Assembly: GCA_031285465.1 (NCBI GenBank)
Contig: JAITWD010000311.1
Coordinates: 1 to 8,781 of the forward strand
From: Lachnospiraceae bacterium
GTDB lineage: Bacteria > Bacillota > Clostridia > Lachnospirales > Lachnospiraceae
Length of the DNA stretch: 8,781 nt
Direction of reading: 5' to 3'
The number at the start of each line of letters is the position of its first letter. The stretch's first letter is position 1. Below are positions 6,717 to 8,781 of the stretch, one piece after another. The notes below the pieces were generated by a model. That model made no database searches, was not told the DNA's origin, and was given only the letters and a program-made list of their open reading frames with translations. The position numbers and the translations under genes were made by a program.

Positions 6717-8781
6717 TTAGTTGTGCATGAAGTCGCTTTCTCTTAGAATAACCATATCTTCCTTATCATATCGCTTACCGACCAGAATGTCAAAGAAATG
6801 CTTAGGATTTTTTTTGCCGGCATAGTAGATTGCCTCATCAATAATCTCCCTTACTTCGGCAATGGTCACCTCATGGTCACTGGTCTGCATCTCGGCGATC
6901 CGGGTATGAAGGGCTAATACTCCGAAGTTATCGATGGCATATTCCTGCTCAAGCGCATAGGTCTGACCATATTCCACCAACGTCTGATCATCAAGTGCCT
7001 CAAGATCTACCCGCAGGTCAAACACCTTTTCCAGCGAAGGATTCTGTTCGACCAACTGATTCAACAACGCCTTCTTGTCGGTCAGCACCACAATATGCCC
7101 GGTACTTTCCTGTTCCAGTGCTTTGATAATCGCTTTTACGGTATCATTCTTCAACTGGGCGGCCTGCTCAATAATGATGGCACCATTTTCCAGCTTGGAA
7201 AAGGTTGCCGGAATATCCCTTTTATTAAGGAGCTCACCGGATATTTTAGCTACCCGGCCAGAAAAATTATTATCGGACTGTTGGACACCCTTGATCAGCT
7301 CCTTTGCCACCTTCATAGTGCCGACCGCTTCTTCTCCGGTAACGATGCAATTACCACAAAAAGCCGCCAGACTAATATTTTCGATTACATTGATCAATTG
7401 TTGTCTTGTCTTTTTATGCTGGATGAACCGACCAAAACGGTTGCGTTCATCCTCACTTAATTCTCTTACTGTACCCGAATGGTTACCCGAAGTCGATGGC
7501 GCGGTCACGTTATTATGACCGTTCAGTGTTTCGTACTTTTCTGCATCATCGGTTACTTGATTCTCTGCCTGTTCCTCCGCTTGATCCTGTTTTGTTCCCA
7601 CTGCCAGCTTATTCGCAATATCCAGCGCTTCCGCGTTCAATTCTTCTCCATCCGGCTCATTTATAAGATTTGCTTCAGAATTTACTTCCGCAGCGCTCTC
7701 TTCTATGGGATCTTCTTCGGGATCTTCTATGGGATCTTCTTCCAAAAAACTCTCTTCTGTAGGTTGTTCCTCTACAAGCCCCTCTTCGGCTTCTTCGATC
7801 GTATCATCATCACCATCTGGATTATCTTCCATCGCCAGAATTCTTTGTACCTCTTCATCAGCCGCTTCTACACCGGTCTTATCAGTCGGTTCTTCTAAAG
7901 ACTGTTCGGAAATGGTATCCATCCCAATATCGGCCACCTTGATCACATTGGGCCGGTTACTTTTCTCTTCCCGCATAACCGCATCCAGCATAGCTTTTTC
8001 CAGCTTCTCAAGTAGACCCGACTTGGTTGCCTCGTCAAAATCGGCAAATAGGTTGTCGGTTTGTTTACGGACCTTTTTGCGTACCTCTTCAACCCGCTTT
8101 TGCTCAATTTCCTTTTTTTGTCGTTCCCATTCAGCCAAAATATCATCAATCTTAAGCTGTCCGGTTATCTGCTTCTCCACACTGGCTGTTTCCGGTACCA
8201 CCAGGCCAATCTGGCCATCCGATTCCTGTGTCAGGATTTCATCATAACCCGACTTTTTATTGAACACCTTGATAATCCCTGTGTCGGTAAGTACGGCTTT
8301 ACCTTCCTGCACTTCGGGTTTTTCCTTAACGATCGTACCAGCCGGACTGCCCGGTAGTTCTTTTGCGTCATCTTCTAAAGGTTGGTTGGTCTTTGACGCT
8401 TCCGTTGACGGTTCATCAACCACCGTTTCGGACAATCGTTCACTAGCTTTTATCTCAACCGACTTACCTTCGGTAACCGTCTTCAGCTCAGCGGTATCTC
8501 CAAAAAAGACCTCCATTCCATTATGCCCGCTTTTTACTACGATGGGCTCTGTCGCCTGTGCCGCTTTCTTTTTCTGTTCCGGATCGGATAGCAGTTCCTT
8601 CATACTTTCAGCAACCACCTGCTGAAGATTAATGGTATTATATTGACTTACATCGATCGGCTTGATACTGATCTCCATCTCCGGCTGATCTTCGGACGCT
8701 GGCTGGTCCACCAACGCTGGCTGATCTTCGGCCACTGGTTGCTTTGAAATAGCCGGATACTCTCTTGTGTCAGAGACTCCG
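6717..8781 (-). CDS. Acidic, mostly disordered protein with degenerate SpoVK/CbbX-type AAA+ domain (5' end outside window)
   Basis: The frame stays open to the right edge: 15 codons precede the GTG at 8735, so that GTG is probably an internal Val and the true start lies outside. Numbering from it, residues 1-18 are three DQP hexapeptides. Residues 195-260 are charged helix, probably coiled coil (ILAEWERQKKEIEQK). Residues 275-420 are very acidic and low in complexity. Residues 424-672 resemble the AAA+ fold of SpoVK/CbbX proteins, but key residues are changed: Walker A is TGEEAVGTMKVA with Thr in place of Lys, Walker B is IIIEQA in place of hhhDEA, and the arginine-finger motif NPGLxSRF is NPSLEKVF. 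It is therefore probably unable to hydrolyse ATP and may act as a scaffold or regulator. It ends 24 bases before glgB, with which it is probably co-transcribed. No known function; any role in glycogen metabolism is inference from position only. Confidence 0.8.
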   Translation of the reverse strand, partial: GVSDTREYPAISKQPVAEDQPALVDQPASEDQPEMEISIKPIDVSQYNTINLQQVVAESMKELLSDPEQKKKAAQATEPIVVKSGHNGMEVFFGDTAELKTVTEGKSVEIKASERLSETVVDEPSTEASKTNQPLEDDAKELPGSPAGTIVKEKPEVQEGKAVLTDTGIIKVFNKKSGYDEILTQESDGQIGLVVPETASVEKQITGQLKIDDILAEWERQKKEIEQKRVEEVRKKVRKQTDNLFADFDEATKSGLLEKLEKAMLDAVMREEKSNRPNVIKVADIGMDTISEQSLEEPTDKTGVEAADEEVQRILAMEDNPDGDDDTIEEAEEGLVEEQPTEESFLEEDPIEDPEEDPIEESAAEVNSEANLINEPDGEELNAEALDIANKLAVGTKQDQAEEQAENQVTDDAEKYETLNGHNNVTAPSTSGNHSGTVRELSEDERNRFGRFIQHKKTRQQLINVIENISLAAFCGNCIVTGEEAVGTMKVAKELIKGVQQSDNNFSGRVAKISGELLNKRDIPATFSKLENGAIIIEQAAQLKNDTVKAIIKALEQESTGHIVVLTDKKALLNQLVEQNPSLEKVFDLRVDLEALDDQTLVEYGQTYALEQEYAIDNFGVLALHTRIAEMQTSDHEVTIAEVREIIDEAIYYAGKKNPKHFFDILVGKRYDKEDMVILRESDFMHN
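7699..7742 (-). repeat. 24-base tandem repeat encoding acidic DPIE units
   Basis: The 24-base unit at 7699-7722 is repeated at 7723-7742, where the second copy matches over its first 20 bases before diverging. It encodes EEDPIEDP followed by EEDPIEES in the acidic region of the AAA+-like protein. Within the unit, GGATCTTCT recurs every 12 to 15 bases. This looks like recent in-frame expansion of a disordered acidic linker. Confidence 0.8.
8682..8735 (-). repeat. Three 18-base repeats encoding DQP hexapeptides
   Basis: Three consecutive 18-base units encode VAEDQP, ALVDQP and ASEDQP. CCGAAGATCAGCC is identical in the first and third units, 36 bases apart. A KQP precedes the array toward the window edge, so the array may continue outside. 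The repeats lie at the visible N-terminal end of the AAA+-like protein and are probably a disordered spacer. Confidence 0.7.

Noticed and set aside
7075..7518. 147-codon open frame on the plus strand
   Set aside because: It is antisense to the AAA+-like domain, whose own frame shows clear family-like motifs. No ribosome binding site was seen.
7705..8247. 180-codon Ser-rich open frame on the plus strand
   Set aside because: It is the antisense of the acidic Glu/Asp-rich part of the AAA+-like protein: GAA and GAT codons read backwards give Ser and Ile codons. It has no ribosome binding site and no domain-like sequence.
8733..8735. GTG as start codon of the AAA+-like protein
   Set aside because: The frame continues open to the window edge, the codon lies inside a DQP repeat, and there is no proper ribosome binding site upstream.

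Overview
This window looks like part of the chromosome of a flagellated, Gram-positive anaerobe of the Clostridia, probably Eubacteriaceae-like (Acetobacterium/Eubacterium) or a related lineage. That placement rests on three things: the flagellin sequence type, a large protein resembling the clostridial DUF6240 family beside it, and strong AGGAGG-type ribosome binding sites. It comes from remembered family resemblance, not from a search. Every gene I can support lies on the minus strand, so transcription runs from high to low coordinates. No gene-free stretch exceeds about 260 bases.

Right half, 8781 to 4794: a gene cut by the right edge encodes a long, acidic, largely disordered protein that ends in a degenerate AAA+ domain of the SpoVK/CbbX type. 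It is followed after 24 bases by glgB, the glycogen branching enzyme. The tight spacing and strong glgB Shine-Dalgarno suggest one transcript. A bulged hairpin with a T-rich tail at 4682-4720 probably ends it.

Middle, 4535-4793: this 259-base intergenic region is unusually structured. It holds the terminator candidate, a 10-base palindrome, two perfect 10-bp-stem, 3-nt-loop hairpins and a 17-base direct repeat (16 of 17 identical). The downstream repeat copy supplies the ribosome binding site of the next gene.

Left half, 4534 to 1: a 1078-residue DUF6240-like protein with a FliK-like C-terminal segment is followed after 36 bases by a complete 374-residue flagellin. After another 53 bases comes the first 27 codons of a FliS-like chaperone gene, cut by the left edge. 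The order suggests a filament-assembly module: a possible length-control or assembly factor, the filament subunit, and its export chaperone.

The most interesting points are the AAA+ domain that has lost its Walker A lysine, Walker B acidic pair and arginine finger together while sitting next to glgB; the FliK-like tail of the DUF6240-like protein; and the leader in front of it, which could form alternative RNA structures. I saw no tRNA, rRNA, CRISPR array, insertion sequence or attachment site.
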